Shown here piece after piece: positions 34,769-47,325 of a DNA stretch of 64,000 bases; the first letter of the stretch is position 1, and each line of letters opens with the position of its first letter. Under the pieces are notes generated by a model that saw only the letters and a program-made list of their open reading frames with translations, made no database searches and was not told the origin of the DNA. Location: the NCBI RefSeq assembly GCF_937616625.2, contig NC_065570.1, positions 49,529,665 through 49,593,664 of the forward strand, in the 5' to 3' direction. The translations under genes and the position numbers were made by a program. This stretch comes from Mercurialis annua. Its lineage: Eukaryota; Streptophyta; Magnoliopsida; Malpighiales; Euphorbiaceae.

Positions 34769-35640
34769 CACTACTAGAAAACAGTCGATTAGCGACAGAT
34801 ATTGGCGAGGGACATCAAATCTGTCGCCAATCGACTACTTTTGCATGCGACGGAATTTGCGACGGATACATTATCTGTCGCAAATTACATATAGCGACGG
34901 ACTATCCGTCGCTAGTCCGTCACAAACATGGCGGGAATATGGAGTGAAAGAATGGCGCCAGATTTTTGGTGAAAATTAGCGACGGATAGTGATATCCGTC
35001 GCCAAAGGTGCAACGCACCTTTTTAATCTGGGCTGATTATCGATAGAATTCTATATTCGTCGGTATTTTAGTGACGGATATAGAATTCTGTCGCTAAATT
35101 AATTAATTAATGAAACTCGTCGTTTCATTTATTGATTGGCGACGAAATTCATAATATTAGCGACGGATACATATCCATCGCTAATCTTTTAACCTTTTTA
35201 TTCCAGCATTCTTTCTTCTTCCCCACTTTCTTTCTTCTCTGCCAAAAAAAAAAAGGAAAACCGCCGCAGACCCTATTTCCGCCGTTCCTCGTTTGTTTGT
35301 TCGCCATTCGCCATTTTTCGTCCGTCGGTCGTCCATTTAAGGTCCGTGCTTCAATTTTCGGCCTTTATTCATCCCTCCTTCCTTCCTCCGCGCCGCTCCT
35401 CACTGTGACTGCCGCTTCTTTTCTTCTTCCTTCGCCGGCTGTCATATATTTCTAGGTATTGTATTTGTTTTTTTTTTTTTGTAATTTCCAGTTTATTTGT
35501 TAAAATATATTAACAGGTTGTGCTTTTTAGACCCGCTGCCATCGTTGCGTTCCGCTTCACCTGCTGCCACCGTCGCTTTCCGCTGTCACTTGTTGCCAAC
35601 GTCTCCATCTCGCTGTTATTGTAAGTTTTTAATTTTCATT
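34769..35640. mobile_element. CACTA (En/Spm) transposon end, truncated
   Basis: Starts CACTACTAGAAAACAG, the standard plant CACTA terminus, followed by about 400 bp of subterminal motifs in both orientations (GCGACGGATA, ATCCGTCGC, CTGTCGCAAATT). Subterminal arrays of this kind bind the transposase in the family. Farther in (35200-35640) is a pyrimidine- and GC-richer stretch with a possible leader exon ending at a donor near 35455. The opposite terminus was not found before the MITE at 36015, so the element is cut off and its right limit is arbitrary. Confidence 0.78.
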
Positions 35641-36005
35641 AATTATTATAATTAGTTAATTATAAATAGTTTAGTTAAAAACACTTTAGTTTAGATAATT
35701 TAGTTTGTTTTAATAATATATAATTTAATTAGCTTGTAATTAGGGTATATATTTTAATTAGATTAATAAATTTAGGTCATTAATTCTATTATTTAATTAT
35801 GTTTATTTATTTATAATTTAGGGTGTTTAAGGTAATGTACATACTTTATTTATAATTTAGGTTGTTTAATTGCAATTAGGTTAGTTAGGTTTATAAATTT
35901 ATAATTTTGGTTTTTAAGGTAATTTAGATAATTTAATTATAATTTAGGTTGTTTAATTATAAAAAATGATTAACCAATGGATCTTATATGTAATTAACAA
36001 AAATC
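35641..36005. other. AT-rich, degenerate TAATTTAGGTTGTTTAA repeats
   Basis: Several rough copies of TAATTTAGGTTGTTTAATT occur between about 35810 and 35960. It may be the interior of the truncated CACTA element. No gene. Confidence 0.4.
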
Positions 36006-36014
36006 CTAAATATA

Positions 36015-36541
36015 GGCTTAACCCCTGAAAAACCCCCAACTTTCAACCCCCCACCTTTCAACCCCCCTTCGTTTGCATCCTCACCTTTCAAAATCTTCAA
36101 TTTTACCCAAATTATCACCTTTCATTTTCAATTGCACCCTATAAGCATTAAATTGGGCTTTTGTCTCTAAAGAAAAGTTGAAATCGATACTTTATATTTT
36201 AATTCATGTTCTAAATAGTCCTTAATGTTTAAATTTCAACAAAAAAACCATATTTAATGATATTTTTAATTGATTTATATTTTATATAAAAAAATTTAAC
36301 TTTTAAAAATTTTAGAAATATGGTTTTATTGTTGAAATTTAAATATTGAAAACTATTTAGAATATGAATTAAAATATAAATTATCGATTTGAACTTTTTT
36401 ATAGTGAAAAATAGCTAATTTAATATTTTTAGGGTGCAACTGAAAATAAAAGATAGAAATTTGGATAAAATTGGAGATTTTAAAAGGTAAAGGTGCAAAT
36501 GAAAGGGGGTTGAAAGATGGGGTTTTTTCAGGGGATTAGCC
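36015..36541. mobile_element. Mutator-type MITE with ~250-bp arms
   Basis: Starts GGCTTAACCCCTGAAAAACC and ends, opposite strand, GGCTAATCCCCTGAAAAAAC. Arms match across nearly the whole element (CTTTCAACCCCC, TTTATATTTTAATTCAT). An exact 9-bp duplication CTAAATATA is at 36006-36014 and 36542-36550. Confidence 0.92.
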
Positions 36542-36799
36542 CTAAATATATGAAAGTTGAGCTAGATGGGCATGTGAGCTTATCTTGCATGATTTTGGAT
36601 AAAGGGAATGAATAAAAATGAGATGCAGAGTTTATACTTTATGGTTTTAATGGAAAAAAAACTATATCAACAGCCATGGGGAAGCCACGTGGTATGGGAG
36701 CAGTCTGCAAACTAAAGTCTCACCGATAAGGCAAATGTGGGCTAAATCATACAATGCAAGAAGCCCCATTTTGGAAATGGATGGAATCCGACTCTTTTC

Positions 36800-37065
36800 T
36801 ATACCCTAACTATCAGTTACCAAAAATAATATTTATAATATTGATAAAATAATAATGATACATACATATAAAATAAATATAAAAAAATTTTATCAAGATT
36901 AAAATTGATATAATTAACTTAGTGTACTTTACTCATTGTGACCATGTTAACGTTCTTTATTCAACGTTTTTAGTTTTTACTATATTTCTCTTTAAATTTA
37001 TAATAAATATAATTATTTGACGAATCATATTACGTGTCACGTGTGAAACACATAAAGTGCGCTAA
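36800..37065 (+). mobile_element. Possible decayed Helitron 3' end
   Basis: The sequence TTTGACGAATCATATTACG, then CACGTGTGAAACACATAAAG and GCTAA resembles the Helitron 3' ends at 4740 and 8724 but with a damaged hairpin. A TCTATACCCTAACTATC start at 36798 is plausible but follows T, not A. Confidence 0.4.
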
Positions 37066-37724
37066 TAAAAAAAAGGTGTATTTAACTCAATTTTAAAAAA
37101 TACGCACACTTGCAAATTAAAAAGTTAAGAGAGTATATTTATAAATAATTTAAGGTGTAATATATTTTTCTTTTATCATTTAATTCTACAAATATACTTA
37201 CTTCTTACGCTAATTGAGCTATAGCTGATTAAATTGTTTCACGCTTTTTCTCTGCGTATTGTAATTTCTAATTCAAGCAACATTTAATGAGTGGTTAACC
37301 TATTTCTATGTATCTCTACCTGAAAAAAGTATCTCTTTTTAAAATATTTGCTCTTCCTTCTCTTTAAAAAAAATTTCATTTGTTCATTTTTTTAAAGGTG
37401 GGAGAAGATGATTTTTCTGGTTATAGCCGGAAAATCATTTCTCTCCGCCTATAATATTATTTAATATAAATCTACTATGTTCTTTTTTTAGTTGAATAAA
37501 GTCTTTGGTTTATGAAGGTTTTTTTGGATTTTGATTTGTATTTTTCATATTTGAATAAGTTTGAAGATCTTTGGTGTTTGTAGGTGCTAGATATATCAAA
37601 ATATTTAGTGGATTTTCGAATTTGGGATCTGATTTTGTAAAATCTAAAATATATGTAGGGTGTCTTTTAGATCTATACAAGTTCCTGAAAATTTTAAGTA
37701 AAAATTAGCCAGCATTTAGCTATA
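37066..37724. other. Intergenic upstream of PPR pseudogene
   Basis: AT-rich; nothing recognised. Confidence 0.5.
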
Positions 37725-39093
37725 ATGGACATTTTCAAACCTAAAAAAACAATTCAAATTCGTCAATTCATCAATCTAACGCATAATCAACACTATAAAA
37801 CTCTGACTTCAACCAAACCCAGAAAACCCAACACAAATCATCAAAATTGTCCAAGAAGACAACGCAGACACATACCATTCGTTGTCAACGTAAAAGAAAT
37901 AGAAGACCCAGATAAAGCATTGTCTCTCTTTGAGGAATATCATGAACAGGTTATAAGCATGACTACCCATCATACTCTGCTCTCATTTACAAGCTTGCTC
38001 GCTCCCGTAAATTGGAAGATGTTGATACTGTTCTTGGTTATTTATAGGACAATAACGTTCATTGCAAAGATACCCTTTCATTGCTTTGTTTCAGCACCAT
38101 GGAAAATTGGTTTTGGTTGATAAAGTCGTTGGGCTTTTCAATTAAATGAAGGGTTTTAACTGTGTCAGTACACTTCAGTCCTTGGATGCTATATTGAGTG
38201 TTCTTGTTGATAATATTAGATTGTTTGATGCTAAAGGCTTATTTGATAGGTCCTTTAAAATGGGTTTTTGTTTGAATGCGGTTCTGTTTAATATATTGAT
38301 CAAGGATGGCTTGAGAAGGGCGAGTGGGGTGAAGCTTATAAGGTGTTCGATAAAATGCTTGAGAGAAGAGTGGAACCGAGTGTCGTGAGTTATAATAGTC
38401 TTATCGAGAAACGGTAAGGTTGAGAAAGGTAAGGATTTGTTTAAGGATATAATTAAGAAAGGGAAACGAGCCAATGCGGTAACTCATGCGTTGTTAATGG
38501 AGGGCATTTGTTCGGTGGGTGAGTATAATGAGGCTAAGAAGATGTTGTTTGATATGGAATATAATGGATGTAAGTCAAAAAATTTGAATTTCGGCGTTTT
38601 GATAAATGATCTTGGAAAGAGAGGTAAGATTGAGGAGGCGAAATCTTTGCTTTTTGAAATGAACAAAAGGCGGTTTAAGCCTGATGTTGTAATTTATAAT
38701 ATATTGATAAATTATCTTTGCAAGGAAGGTAAGGTAGCAGAAGCTTATAAAGTTTTGTTTGAAATGCAAATTGGAGGTTCTGAAGTGAATGCGGTGACTT
38801 ACAGAATGTTGGTTGATGGGTTTTGCCATATTGGGGACTTTGAGAGAGGTTTGAAGGTTTTGAATGCAATGTTGGTTAGTAGACATTTTTCCCTCGTTGA
38901 AACGTTTAACTGTTTTATAGTTGGTCTGTTGAGGTCCGGTAATATTGATGGTGTTTGCTTTGTGTTGGAAGAAATTGAGAAGAGACAGGTCGGATTGAAT
39001 TATGATAGTTGGGAAGCCATTGTTAGGCATTACTGTAGTGGGCATGAAAGCGTAAGCAAACTTGTAATTGAAGTACTAATCTCAGTAAAGTGA
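37725..39093 (+). pseudogene. P-class PPR protein pseudogene (At1g07740-like)
   Basis: An intronless PPR gene broken into pieces. Frame 1 starts MDIFKPKKTIQIRQFINLTH and runs to DPDKALSLFEEYHEQ. The continuation GYKHDYPSYSALIYKLARSR is in another frame, with a TAG near 38046. Then come VGLFN-stop-MKGFNCVSTLQSL, a shift to GEAYKVFDKMLERRVEPSVV, and a last shift into the intact 218-codon end (38437-39093). This end has several 35-residue repeats, for example PDVVIYNILINYLCKEGKVA and NAVTYRMLVDGFCHIGDFER. From memory the order of blocks follows Arabidopsis At1g07740, a P-class PPR of about 460 residues; such proteins bind organelle RNA. At least four frame changes and two stops make function unlikely, unless sequencing errors are involved. 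The intact tail has a Met but no sign of its own promoter. Confidence 0.85.
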
Positions 39094-41618
39094 GTATCAT
39101 TGGTGGCTAGATTATGTGTAGTATAATTCTCACATTCTCTAACAGTATGGAAAGTTTGCACGGGATAGCATTTCATGTTTTACTACAAGTCATGAATTAT
39201 GTAGCATGGATTTAAAACACTTAACTGCTAGAACAAGAAATAAAATGTAGAAACATAAGATTTGAGAAGTTCTCGTGCAACATAGGCTGTGATTGGTTTG
39301 CAATTAGAAGTTTCGTGATTTGAGAAAGCTTCGAATGATCTTTCCTTCAGTTGTAGAGTCCTTGATCGGGCGCAACTCAGTTGTGGTCTTATTCGAGAAA
39401 AGAAAGAGAGCTCGGTACCGCGGCCTTACTTTTGGGAGGAAATGGATAGAAAAGTTATGATAAGATGATCTAAAGACATGCAAGTACTTGATCTTCAATA
39501 CCATTGTTCAGGACCAAGATTCCTCATTTACTCTCATTTGGCAGCAAAGATTTTGGTGATCGAGAAATTCATTTCTGAAGGTATGTGTCTGCGCATATCC
39601 ATTTAACTCATGAATGTTGAGAATGAAACTACAATTGCATAAAATATTATATTATTTTGTGATTCACACTGCTAGTTAAAGAAGTTAGTTTTATTTGACT
39701 ATACAATATTGGAAGTAATAAACATTCTTTCAATTCTTTTATGGCCTTGTCAAAATTAGCCATTTCTTCAATTATATCCAATTTACACATTTTGTAATAT
39801 TAAAAAAAATTCCTACCGCTTTTAGGACTTATTAAGTGACATTCAATTGCAGCTTTAAAAAAAATGACATTCAATTGCCTTACCACTTGATATGAAAGCT
39901 CTGATCCGAGAGATTAACTCACATCTCATCCTTGAGAGACATTGTTATTCGAGTGTTATGTATCTCTTGATCACGAGAATTTGTTTAATTAGGATGTCTG
40001 CACCCTAACAAGGGTCTACTCATGGTAATTATATCCCATTGAGAAGGGGTAACCAAGTCGAAAGTCGAAAGTCGAGACGAATCATTATCAAGGACTAGCT
40101 TGGCTTAAGTCTAAAAAATGAAATTTGACTTGAATGCGGTTAAGTTTTAATTTAAAAACTCGAGTATGAGCCCGGTAGAATAATTGGGAATGGAGTTTGA
40201 TTCGATTGAGTCAACTCTATTATTATTATAGTTATAATTATCGAGTCCCCCTAATATTAGGTCATTATCACTAGTTTCCCACAACTTTTAAAAAGTCAAA
40301 TGTTTATTCCCTGATACCCTTGATTGAAGGATCTGTTTGTAAAAAATAAAGTTCTGTTTAACCCTTAAATTTATTTTTCTTTTAAATAAGTCCATAAATT
40401 ACTTAAAAATTCAAAAATATATTAAATAATTTTAAATTATTTATCCAACCATAACATTTTAATTTATTAAAATATTATAAAATAAGATAAAATAATTTTT
40501 TATCAAACAAAATTAAAAACATCAAAAATTAATAAATATTAAATAAGTTAGTTCATTAAGAAGTTTAGAATTTCATATATTTTGTTTAGTTTAAAATTTA
40601 AATTTCATATGATTCAAAAATATCAAAAACATATTGTACTATGAAACTTGCTAATAGAACCGAACATAACACATTAGGTGCAATTTATTTTTAAAAAATA
40701 ATTAACTTTAATCGTGATTTTTTATTAAATGTAATTATATAAATATTTTAGGGGTTATTTTTAAAACTACCCGAAAAAAATAATTGCAAACCCACTAGGA
40801 AGAAAAAAATTCTCAAAGTGCTAAAAAAAATTATTTACAAAAATACTGGATTAAAAATACAGGAAAAGAATCGAAAGAAATTAAGTCGGTTTATTTTTAG
40901 TTTACTTTTTGGTATTAGTTTGCCAAGAACCAATGAAAAATACACCGAAAAAAAAATAAAAACAAACAAAAAACACTTAAAAATACTCATACATCACAGT
41001 TAATAAAAATAAAAAATACATCGAAAACATTCAAAAAACATTTAAAATACACCTAAAAAAACACTCATACATACCAGTCAACAAAGTCAACAGTGAACAT
41101 ATCACATGTTGACTTCCGCCGATCGAAAAAAAATCAGCCCAATTTCGGTGATTGGTCACCGAACTCCGGTGGTATATTATTAATATTTTTCTAGTGTTTT
41201 ATTTTGATGCAGTGTTTTTATAAATAAAAATTTAAAGAAAGTAAAAAAATGATTAAGTAGTTAATATGAAGTGTAATTTTTAAAGTTTAAAATATTTTTT
41301 AAATAAGTTTTAATAAAAGGTGATATGTGTACTTCCCTAAATATTTTATTGTTTATCAAATCATTTTAACAAAATTATATAAATCTATTTGGATATTTTA
41401 ATGATTTTATAAGTTCATGAATTTTTTGAAAGAAAAATAAATTCATTGGCTAAACTAAATTTAACTTTTTACAAAAAAAAAAAAAACAAAACAAAACCCT
41501 TTTAACTAAAAAAAGAATATATTAGTGAATTTGGACCAAACATCGAGAGGAAAACAAATGACTTTTAAAAAATTATGAAAAAACTATTAAGCATAAAATA
41601 ATATCAGGATGTAAATAG
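39094..41618. other. Intergenic, nothing recognised
   Basis: AT-rich. Short frames near 39304 (-) and 40818 (+) have no family features. The stretch 39250-39540 has somewhat more balanced composition but no identifiable product. Confidence 0.5.
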
Positions 41619-41620
41619 TA

Positions 41621-41901
41621 CTCCCTCCGTCCTAAATTAATAGCACTATTTTCATTTTTTTTGTCCCAAATTATAGGCAGCAATTTATTACTTGAATGTT
41701 TAATTGTCATATATATCCTCATTAATTATAGTTGAATGCATTGAAAATAACACAAAAGATGCTAAAAGACAAAATTGCTACTATAATAAATGAGGGCAAG
41801 TGTGGTATTTGTTTATAAATTTACTCATTTTATCTTGATAAGTATAATTTCTTAAAACTTGTATTTGTCCTAAACTGCCTATCAATTTGGGACGGAAAGA
41901 G
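41621..41901. mobile_element. Stowaway MITE, copy 3
   Basis: Starts CTCCCTCCGTCCTAAATTAA and ends TTGGGACGGAAAGAG, with TA at 41619-41620 and 41902-41903. The right end carries one base change from the consensus. It shares TTTTTTTGTCCCAAATTATA-like interior with copy 1. Confidence 0.88.
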
Positions 41902-41903
41902 TA

Positions 41904-42726
41904 TTATCCCTTATATAAAAAAAATTAAAATTAAATTTTAATATAAATTATTAGTATTATTATAAATATGTATAATTATATGTACATAAACAAATAGTTA
42001 TAACTTGATTAGACTCATGAAAATATATTGATATTCGAACTTGAATTGGGAATTCACTCAATTCGATTGCATCCTTGCAATTACAACTTTTGTGTTTTAC
42101 AAAGTTTTCATCTCATCCAATTAGCTTAATTCACTGGTGATAATTTGATAGTGTTTATCTCTTTTTTTTAACCAATGATAATATATGAAGATAAAAAATA
42201 GATTACAATTTAAATTGTCAAAGTACATCGTAGATCTAAATTATAAACAATAAAAAGTAAACCGAAATACTATAATCGATTTACGACAAAAAACGAAACA
42301 AAAATAGACTCTGAGAGACACAAAGTTTACAGGTGTGAAATATTCAGGAAAATTACAAATGTTGAGAATTCCCTGACATAAATTGTACCTTAAAATTTCT
42401 ATTCTCTTATTCCACTGTTAATATATTTCAAACGATTGAAACAATTTGAATCATCAAAAACTTAAATATAAAATTGGAACAAACGCTATAAAATTTGAAC
42501 GATCCAAGATTCTATAAAACACAATCTGTCAAACAAGATTCACGGAAAATCACATAAAACTTTAAAGAACGAAGTAATTTATTCAAAAAGGTAAGGAAAA
42601 TCAATAAACGAGTTAAAAGACAATGATATCCGGCTAAAAGCCGAAGATCACCGTCTCATGTGCTCGAAATTAAAAAAAAATAGGCTTTCTCTTTCTAGAT
42701 AATTGTTTCTCTCTCTAGATGCACCT
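41904..42726. other. Intergenic, nothing recognised
   Basis: AT-rich; no gene or repeat ends. Confidence 0.5.
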
Positions 42727-42734
42727 CTTACATC

Positions 42735-43406
42735 TAGAGCTGGCCATTGGCCGGGTCAGCCCGTGAACCGGCCCGGGACCGGTCAAATCCGGAACCGGAC
42801 TAAAACCGTCCCAGAACCGTACGAAAACCGGTTCCGGACCGGTTTTAATTTTTTTGAACTGTGAACCGGCGGTTAAAGAGTCTGAACCGTATATTTTAAA
42901 AAATATATAACTCAAATTATATATTATATATGATTTATATGATTAATTATAAAATTATCATACTATGTTTATTTATATTATATACAACTATAAATATATA
43001 AAATATTTTTTATTTATATTTACTATATTTTAATTTGTCATTCCTTTTAAATACTAGCCATCAATTTTATTTTATTTTTATAACAATATATGATTATATT
43101 ATATATAAATAATTAAATATTAAAATTTACGGTAAAGTAAATTAAAATTTTAGATCTAAGTAAAATAAATTATTTATACTAAGTTTAATTTTGATTGTAG
43201 CTTAATTCAAAATATTTAGTTTAAATTTATGTAAAATGTTTTCTTTTTACTTTTCGCACCGGCCGGAATCTGAACCGGAACCGGCCGGTTCCGAACTGTC
43301 TCGGAACCGTTCAAAGGACAGTTCAGGGCCGGTTCTCTTTTATTTTGAACCGTGATCCGGCGCTTATGAATCGAAACCGTCGGGTTATGAACCGTGGCCA
43401 TTTCTA
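42735..43406. mobile_element. Non-autonomous hAT element, AACCGG-rich
   Basis: Inverted ends TAGAGCTGGCCATTGGCC and, opposite strand, TAGAAATGGCCACGG. The 8-bp flanks CTTACATC and CTTACACC differ at one base, fitting an old hAT duplication. Both arms are packed with GAACCGG/CCGGTTC motifs and the centre is AT-rich. Confidence 0.85.
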
Positions 43407-43952
43407 CTTACACCGCTATTATATAAGAGTGTTTATCAATAATACCAAAGCAAAACTCCAAATTTTCAATTACAGGCAACATATTAGGATTCATGTCTCA
43501 AAAAGGAGAGAAACAAAACAAAATCATTTTGGATAACACTCTGAACTTTGGACCCTTTCTATTTGGTCTATCTTTTTCAAGTTTCTTCAATGCAGAAACT
43601 AGCACTACACTACACTAAATTATATGCACATCAAAAATTTGCTTGCCACTTTCTTCAAATTTGTTTGGATTGAGGCGAGTTTGTGACTGTTTTAGTTTTG
43701 TTTCATTAAGTTTCTGATAGTTTCTATTTGTCTTTTACAATCAATTTCCCATTTGATAGCTTTACTTTAATTAGTTAAATTTAACTATTTTTATGGATTT
43801 AAATGGCAATATGCCCTCTCAATTTATAAAAAATGGATAATTAATATATAAATTAACTTTATAAATAAATCAGTACACGAATTCAGTTATTATAGACAAT
43901 TTGTCCCATTTTGACAATTTGTCCCCCCTTTAGTGAAAAATCAACCAAACAA

Positions 43953-44345
43953 GGAGCAACCTATGGTAAGGCCTTTTAACTTTGTGTTTGTTTATTTGGT
44001 CTCTGAATTTTTATTTGATTTTATCTTATCTATTAATTTTATTGTTTTTATTTATCTAGTTCCTGAACTTCTATTCAGTTTTATATAAAAATTAAATTTA
44101 AATTTTTGATCATATATGATCCTTAAACTTTGAATTTTTCGATTCCTCAAGTCCTCAAAAAGATGCCCGTTTAAGGACTCGAGGAAGCGAAAAATCAAAG
44201 TTTAGGAAACAAATAAAACCAAATGAAAGTTCAGGGATCATATAAAAAAATATAAAATTAAAGGACTGGATAAAACCAACTGAAAGTTCAGGGATCGGAT
44301 AAACAAAAAAACATAAAATCAAAAGGTCTTAAAATGGATTAACCC
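43953..44345. mobile_element. Mutator-type MITE
   Basis: An exact 9-bp duplication ACCAAACAA (43944-43952, 44346-44354) brackets an element starting GGAGCAACCTATGGTAAGGC and ending, opposite strand, GGGTTAATCCATTTTAAGAC. Arms share CCTTTTAACTTTGTGTTTGT-like sequence. No coding. Confidence 0.85.
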
Positions 44346-44354
44346 ACCAAACAA

Positions 44355-45190
44355 TGAATATAAAGGTCTACCCTTTAATTACATCACCTAATTTTGGTAA
44401 ATTTTTTAATTGAAAAAGAATAGGTTTGGTCATAAATAAATAAAAAATTAAAAAGGCGCGTGTTTTTATTTTATAAATATATACAGCTGGTAGAATTGAA
44501 ATATGTCTATTAAAATTATGCCGGAATTTTTTTTTGAAAAGTTGGATCATAAATAAAAAAAAGCACAACGGGTGGATTCTTTTCTCGACTAACTCGATGC
44601 GAAAATCCTTGTCTAACTAACTCTGAAATTCAAGAAAATAGTTTCAACCTAACAAGAAATAAACCGACGATGAACAATACAGTCATTGCATATCTAAGGT
44701 TATGTTTTATAATTTACCACAATAAAAATATAATGTAATGTGATACTAATAAAATCGCATAAGTGAATGCAATATATTCCATTACGATATATACGGTGAA
44801 TTCGATTATACTAAAAAATTATATGATCTAAAAATGAACTTAAAAATAAGAATTCAATGGTAACTCATCTTAATTATATATCTTAATGATTAACCAATGT
44901 AGTTCTAATTATTTTCTTTTTGCGCAAATCATGCAAAGCTTTAGACTCCATAAAGGCATATAATTTACAAAAGATATATAGTGCGCCGATCAAAATCACC
45001 AAATTTGCATGAAGATATATATATAATTCTTCTTCATATCTATAAGTTGCAGCCGTCCAAAAGTTAGTCAAACGAACTAAAGTTCAAACCATTCGGCGAA
45101 AGGAAAAAGAGTGTAAATGAAAGGGAAATAATAGGACAATTAGATTTCAATATCATAGACTGTTTGGAATTTGCTTCCTTTCTTCACCTA

Positions 45191-45192
<2 letters not shown>
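44355..45192. other. Intergenic, nothing recognised
   Basis: AT-rich; open frames of about 60 codons lack any family motif. Confidence 0.5.

Positions 45193-45251
<59 letters not shown>
45193..45251. repeat. (TA)n microsatellite
   Basis: Longest alternating AT tract in the window, about 59 bases. Confidence 0.95.
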
Positions 45252-45254
<3 letters not shown>

Positions 45255-45514
45255 GCCCATTGCTTCTGACGTGGTAATCAGAGTGAAAATATTATTCATG
45301 TGTTTGTCCATTTAATTTGTCACTTCAAATTGGCAGATTTAAAAGAAGGGCCAAATTGGTATATAAGAAAAATTTGATACCAAAGAGATATATAAAGAAA
45401 AAAATTGGTACCATTAAGATTTTTGTGAATTAAACCTGGCAATTGAGTAGTCATGTATATGAAAAATATTCTCGCTTTGATTTCATGGCAGAAGCAATTA
45501 ATGAATATTATAAA

Positions 45515-45851
45515 GGCCAAATCCATATAGAGGTCCCTGTACTTTACACTTTTTTTTCTGTAGGTCCTTATACTTCATTTTTGTATTATCTGGTCCTTCT
45601 ACTTACCTATTTTTGATTTCCAGGTCCTTTGCGAATTTTTTCCAGTCCCTCTACTTACAATTTTTATTTCTTTCAGTCCCTCTACTTACAATTTTTGTTT
45701 CCTCCAGCCACACAAAAGGACCGGAAAAAATTCATAAAGGACCTGAAAATCAAAAATAGGTAAGTAAAGGGATCAAATAATACAAAAATGAAGTATAAGG
45801 ACCTACAGAAAAAAATGTGTAAAGTACAGGGACCTCTATATGGGTTAAGCC
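45515..45851. mobile_element. Mutator-type MITE with GAGGTCCCTGTACT arms
   Basis: Starts GGCCAAATCCATATAGAGGT and, on the opposite strand, the other end reads GGCTTAACCCATATAGAGGT. Arms of about 150 bp are over 90 percent alike by eye. An exact 9-bp duplication TATTATAAA is at 45506-45514 and 45852-45860. High arm identity suggests a fairly young insertion. Confidence 0.93.
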
Positions 45852-45860
45852 TATTATAAA

Positions 45861-46288
45861 ATATCATCGCCTAAAATAAAATTAAAACAAATGTTATCCA
45901 GAGTATAAATTAAAAATAAGGTATTTAAATTCACATAAAAAAGTATTTAGTACCATCGAGGTTTTTAGCCCCACATAATAAAGTTGAGAAAGGTTGCAAA
46001 AAGCAAAATCCAAACAATGGAAGAAATTGACATGAGGAGAAAAACAAACAATCCCACAACCCATACATAAAATAATTAAAAAGTGTCATCATTTGGTCTT
46101 TTTTGTGAGGATGGCACATTCTTCCAAAAAAGAAAGAAAAATGCTTTTTCTAGATAATTTTGCACTAATACGTATATAGGAAGTTGGCAAGAGAACCCTG
46201 TTTTACTTTTTTCAAATTTTAATTGACCAACTTGTAGAGAAAAAAAATCTACCTATCAACTGTAGCTTTAAATCAAAAACTTACTTTG
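45861..46288. other. Intergenic, nothing recognised
   Basis: AT-rich; no supported gene. Confidence 0.5.
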
Positions 46289-46296
46289 GTGTAATG

Positions 46297-47039
46297 TAGA
46301 GGTGGCAAATGGGTGGGTTTGGGTGGGTATGGGTTGGGTTTAAATGGGTAGGGTTATAAATAGGTAATCTACCCATTTATGATCCATTTTAATTTATATG
46401 GGTGCCCATACCCTTATAATTCTATATGACCATAACCCACCCATTAACCCATTTATATGCATAATGTTAAAATTGATTTTTTAAAATATAAATTTTATTT
46501 CATTTTAATTGTACATCTTGTGAGAATTAATGAATTTTAGAGAGAAATTTTTAGAGAGAATATTTTCCGAAAAAAAAATATTATCTGGAAAAAATAATTA
46601 TTTTCTGGAAAAAAAATATTTTATGGAAAAAAATATTTTCTGGAAAAAAAATATTTTCCGAAAAAAAATATTTATGGAAAAAAAAATTTTCCGAAAAAAA
46701 AAATTTCTGAAAAAAAATTATTTTTGAAAAAAAATATTTTGGTTCATTATGACTTTTGAATATTGATTTAGAAATTTAAAATTTATTTGATATTCTAAAA
46801 AAATTCAAATACTCTTAAATTTACACGTGTCATTCAACCAATTTTGATTATTGAATTATTATGGGTAAATCGTGGGTACCCATGTCAAACCCTTTTATAA
46901 TCCTTATTTTAATGGGTTGAAAGATTTTTACCCATTTACTACCCATTTAACATATAACTACCCTTTTATAACCCATACCCTTTATACAATGAGTGGGTAT
47001 GGGTGGGTAAATGGGTATGGGTGAAAATTGCCACCTCTA
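46297..47039. mobile_element. Non-autonomous hAT element, GGGTGGG-rich
   Basis: Inverted ends TAGAGGTGGCAAATGGGTGG and TTGCCACCTCTA, with an exact 8-bp duplication GTGTAATG at 46289-46296 and 47040-47047. The arms are made of GGGTATGGGTGGGT-type repeats. The centre contains a minisatellite (46530-46740). Confidence 0.93.
46530..46740. repeat. Minisatellite, unit about 20 bp
   Basis: About ten degenerate units of TATTTTCTGGAAAAAAAA type with changes of TCTGG to CCG, ATGG or TTTG. The 65-codon frame across it (Lys/Phe-rich) follows from the repeat and is not a gene. Confidence 0.85.
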
Positions 47040-47325
47040 GTGTAATGTAACCGGTCTTCTTCGGTCTCCTCTCCGTGGTGAGACACGGCGTATAATAGTA
47101 ACAGATGTTTAATCTGTGTTGAGATAGAAACCAAAGAAAGTTATGGGATTTTCAATTTGAACATCCAATAATATTTTTATTATTTTAAAAGTATGTCATG
47201 TATATTTTTTTGTGTCATTTCTGTATCCGTGCTATTTAGATTTTAGCATGATTTTTTATCATTATTTTGACGTGATTTGTAATCGCTGTTTTGGCGTGAT
47301 TTTATATCACTATTTTGGAACTTTT

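Noticed and set aside
34461..34979. 172-codon frame with repeated CNLDIIA-like peptide
   Set aside because: Crosses from a MITE arm into the CACTA subterminal array; the repeats are DNA repeats.
38175..39045. Long minus-strand frames in the PPR region
   Set aside because: Antisense shadows; the plus strand shows PPR motifs.
46530..46727. Lys/Phe-rich 65-codon frame
   Set aside because: Consequence of a minisatellite with A- and T-runs.
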